From the NCBI GenBank assembly GCA_029817715.1, contig JARUPY010000387.1:2790001-2854000 (forward strand): a stretch of DNA of 64,000 bases, in the 5' to 3' direction. The translations under genes and the position numbers were made by a program. How positions within the stretch are numbered: the stretch's first letter is position 1; the number at the start of each line of letters is the position of its first letter. Source of the DNA: Melastoma dodecandrum. Taxonomy: Eukaryota > Streptophyta > Magnoliopsida > Myrtales > Melastomataceae. Shown here piece after piece: positions 60,691-64,000 of the stretch. A model generated the notes under the pieces. That model did not search any database and had not been told where the DNA came from. It saw only the letters and a program-made list of their open reading frames with translations.

Positions 60691-62918
60691 GTTCCAATAT
60701 TTGTATATGCCGGATAGGATGTCAGAGCATGTTGTCTTCACAGCAGATTGTCAATGACTCCATCTTGCTGCTAGTGTGAGCAAGGAACCGTGAGGATGAC
60801 TTTTCCTCATGGCTAGAACCGAAAGAGACTGCTGCTGGTGCCAGGATATTTATCGGCTGCAGATGAGGCTCGCTCGTAGGAAGCTAGTAAGGCTGGAGCA
60901 GAGTGCTTGCCTCACGAGATGAGGAAACTTTGGCTTGGTTGGCTTCAGGAAGATGCCTCTGTTGTTGCAACTGGGGGACGTCGTCGCTGCTCGAAGCAGT
61001 TGGAACATGTGACTTGGCAGAGAATGATAAAGACAGATACTCTAAATCATTAGTTGCAGTTTACTACTTGATCTTAGGCTGAAGGACTGTAATATCTCAA
61101 ATGAGCCATAAATCTTCCCTAAAGCCTCATAGTTTAACTTAAGGTCCAAATTCATTTCTTTTTATGGCCACAGCCCAAGCCCAAATTCATTTTGTTACTC
61201 GACAAGAATCCCATAAGGACAATCCCTCCGACATTCTCCGTGCCTCAAATCTCCTGAGGGACCACACCAAATCTCCTCATTAATGCCTGCAAAAAAAAAC
61301 ATAAAAGAAATTGATTACGAGTAACTTCCTTGAATCTCAATGAAATTAGAAGAATTCCAACTACACCGGTCAAAACCCAACGAAATTGAAGTTTGAGTGG
61401 TGAAAAAGAACGGAGAGTATAAAAGAAAAAGAAAATTTTCTCTGAAGGGGGTGGGTCTTCATTTTTTTTCGACAAGGAAAGGGGAGATTTTCGAAGTCAT
61501 CGATCATTCCCCCTGATTCCTTCATCTTCTTTGATCTTTTCTGAAGCCTTCGATCTTCATCTTCTCTTTGGCCGCCAGCATCGTTTCTATTCCTATTTTC
61601 CAACGGTTCCTGACCAAGGTAACTGTAATACCTCAAATCCATTTTTTATTTTTCTTAACAAATAATTTTTATTTTCCATAATCCTCCCAATTAGTCCAAG
61701 ATTTCACGCTTTCTTTACCTGATTTATTTTCTCAGATAATATCCAATCAATTAACGATTTCAGGAGATATTGATTTATCTGATTTTGGGGGATAAAATCA
61801 ATCGATATTTTTTCCCCTTGATTTATCTGATCCTCCAATCATTCTTGATTTCCTTCCCTAATGAATTCTTTCCTAAAGGAGGAGGAGCAGAAACACTTTA
61901 AAAAGAATCCGACACTGAGGGAGGAGGATACAGACGCTCCCACTTTCATACGTTCCCACTTTCAGATGCTCCCACTTTCAAATACGCTCCACCCCTCAGA
62001 GATTCTCCAGCACTCTCTCAAGACGTTGGTTCCGCACTCTTCATCCAGCGACCCCAAGGTAGGTCTAGCCATGCCCACGGAGAAACCCCCATCGCCAGCT
62101 CAAACCCGATAGCTGTCAACCACGACCGGGATTCACCACTGCAACAACAAACGTGATGGCCGTCGATTCTTCTGGACGCAGCGGCGGCGGCCAATGATGT
62201 AGTTTTTTTTAAGCCAAAACCCGAAAAAATTACCTCCCGTAGCCACTTGGCCTTACGGGAGGTTTCTTTTGCTACTGATATTTTTCTTTTCATATACAGG
62301 TCATGAAATTGAAACAAAAATGGCTTTCAGAAGTGACGTCTCTAGAACCAGCGAATGGTGTTCCCCTTTTCAGCCTCGATCGTCCAACGACGACCTCCTC
62401 AAATCCGGCGGACGGCAAATCCTCTCACTCTCCGCTTGACAAACCGGTATAGACGTAGCCACAAAGGTAAAATTCGATGTCTTAATATTTTGTCCAACTT
62501 TATTTTTTTTTTAATTTCGTTTGTTATTATATACTTATATATATTATTTATTATTTTTATTATTATTAATTACCATTTTTATATAATTACTATTATAATT
62601 TATTATTTTTTCTTATTCTTCAACAAAGTCTCAACTTTTTTTAAGAAAATATATAAATTAATTTTTTTCACTTCACGTCCATTTAACGTTACTACTTTAA
62701 TCGAGTTATTTTAATTATCAATTAAATCATTTTTCATATAATTTAATTCAATTTTTTTTATTACTATCATTTTTAATATCAATTTCGTAATTATTATTAT
62801 TTTAAAAAAAAGATTATGGAGGTTTTATTTTAACACAACTATTTTTAATTATCTTTTTTTTTTAAATTGTCAATTAAACCACTTTTTCATAATAAATCAA
62901 TTTACCTTTTTTTTAAAA
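60691..62918. other. Repeat-rich region
   Basis: No supported gene. The motif TGTAATAyCTCAAAT occurs at 61088 and 61624 (and at 59354 outside this stretch). The stretch 61860-62110 has short direct repeats (CTCCCACTTTCA...). The stretch 62480-62918 is almost pure A/T. Confidence 0.4.
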
Positions 62919-62920
62919 AA

Positions 62921-63065
62921 AACATGTCGCACGTTTGTTTTTTTAAACAATAATTATTTTTAATATTTTTTTAATTCTCGATTAAACCAATTTATTTTAA
63001 ACATGTCGCACGTTTGTTTTTTTAACAATAATTATTTTTAATTTTCGATTAAACCAATTTTTTTA
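62921..63065 (+). repeat. Tandem duplication, ~79-bp unit
   Basis: Two copies begin AACATGTCGCACGTTTGTTT at 62921 and 63000. Each continues through an AACAATAATTATTTTTAAT segment to CGATTAAACCAATTT. The second copy is slightly shorter. Confidence 0.85.
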
Positions 63066-64000
63066 AAAAATCAATTAATTTACTTTAAAAAAACATAAAC
63101 TTAAGGACAACAGGTAATTGGTGACATATTAAATTATTGTTATTATTTAAATTTTTCTAACCGCTTCATTTTCTTTGTATAAAATATTTTAACGAAAACT
63201 CCGGGGAACCGGTGGTGGATACATGTCCCCCAAGCAGCCCCAAGTGACGAATTCAACACCAACACAAGCTCCCCTCCTCTGGCCGGGCCTCAGGTACATG
63301 AGGGTGGTGCGGGCCTCCCGATTTTTTTTATTTCCACATGTAACGGGTCGTGGGCACAAGTGCATAGGCCCACGATCACCACCCTTCCCCGCTTCCTTTG
63401 ATCTCAATAATTGTCTGTGCTTAGCCGCATGCCTTAGGCCCATAGGTTTATCATCGCATGTTGTTTGTAAAACAAATAACCATGAGTTCGGGCCCAAAAA
63501 GCCCGAATCGGGTCCAACGCCCGTAAAATAGAGACATGAGTCCAGAGTGATGCCCGGATCGGGTCCAACGCCCGTTAAACAAAAACAAATTATTTGGAGC
63601 AAACGCCACATTTTCGCATACTTAGATGTAAGAGTTAGTAATTAAGAATCCCCGAACCAACTGTTTTTCCGACTTAAACAACTTTTAAAATAAGTCGGTG
63701 ACGACTCCGTATAGTTTACCTAGGTTAATCAACAATAACTTTTTTTACGGAGCCATTTTGGATGAGGAACTGACGACGCGAGCCGCTCCCGATTTCTCCT
63801 GAAAGTTCCTTCTTCGGATCATGCTCCGCCTTTCGCCTGCGGCCTCTTAGGAAAATAGAGACGGTCGGCGAGGGCCCGAGCAGGCCCAGTTAGGAGCCCA
63901 AGGAGGGATCACTCAATTCCCTTCCGCATAGTCCGACGCTCGAGTCGTGACGTCGACCGGTTAGGCCTTGGGGAACGGGCCAGGATCCTCGGGTCGTTCG
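63066..64000. other. Right-edge region, possible LTR-retrotransposon remnant
   Basis: No gene. The phrase TCGGGTCCAACGCCCGT occurs twice about 50 bp apart (63508 and 63559 regions), and the last 350 bp are GC-rich with GGTGACGACTCCGTATAG near 63701. This resembles the LTR/leader region of plant gypsy elements but is cut by the window edge, so it is only a possibility. Confidence 0.3.

Overview
The window is nuclear DNA of a flowering plant, probably a eudicot. It has intron-rich genes with GT-AG junctions, plant-only families (WEB/DUF827, OVATE, DUF688, CIPK, class III peroxidase, a chloroplast ClpP subunit), AT-rich intergenic DNA with (TTA)n repeats, and several plant transposon types. The species cannot be named from the sequence alone. 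No tRNA, rRNA, CRISPR array or prokaryotic operon was seen.

Layout, left to right. Positions 1-985 hold a possible first exon of a leftward gene and a promoter-like region. Positions 996-10153 are one large, apparently complete Mutator-like element (MULE) with ~0.72-0.82 kb inverted repeats. It carries two convergent genes: a 13-exon Ulp1/SENP-like cysteine protease with a plant-mobile/DUF1985-like N-terminus, and a FAR1/MULE/SWIM transposase. It sits about 80 bp upstream of the TATA box of a class III peroxidase gene (10337-11499). Next come a DUF688 gene (13255-14004, minus), a WEB-family coiled-coil gene (16690-18643), a saposin-B protein (19509-21313) and plastid CLPP5 (21623-23784).

Positions 25.3-36.4 kb hold two intronless CIPK kinase genes on either side of an intact AZG1-like purine permease (27328-29109). 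Both CIPKs are damaged. The first has a 1-bp frameshift in its C-terminal regulatory domain. The second (minus strand) is split inside its HRDLK catalytic motif by a 5.56-kb Ty1/copia element (30401-35957) with 403-bp LTRs, and it has a frameshift of its own. A small Pack-MULE-like element (36673-37633) with 183-bp inverted repeats and an exact 9-bp target duplication follows; it carries a fragment of an ANKRD13-like gene.

The right half holds an OVATE family gene (41754-42662), an 8-exon nucleotidyltransferase/PAP-OAS1-like gene (45688-50863, minus) and a MATE transporter (56248-58980). The last 5 kb is repeat-rich debris with a filament-like plant protein (FPP) gene fragment and low-complexity AT DNA. 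The genes are independent housekeeping, signalling and transport loci and do not form a pathway. What stands out is the amount of transposon activity and its effects on neighbouring genes.
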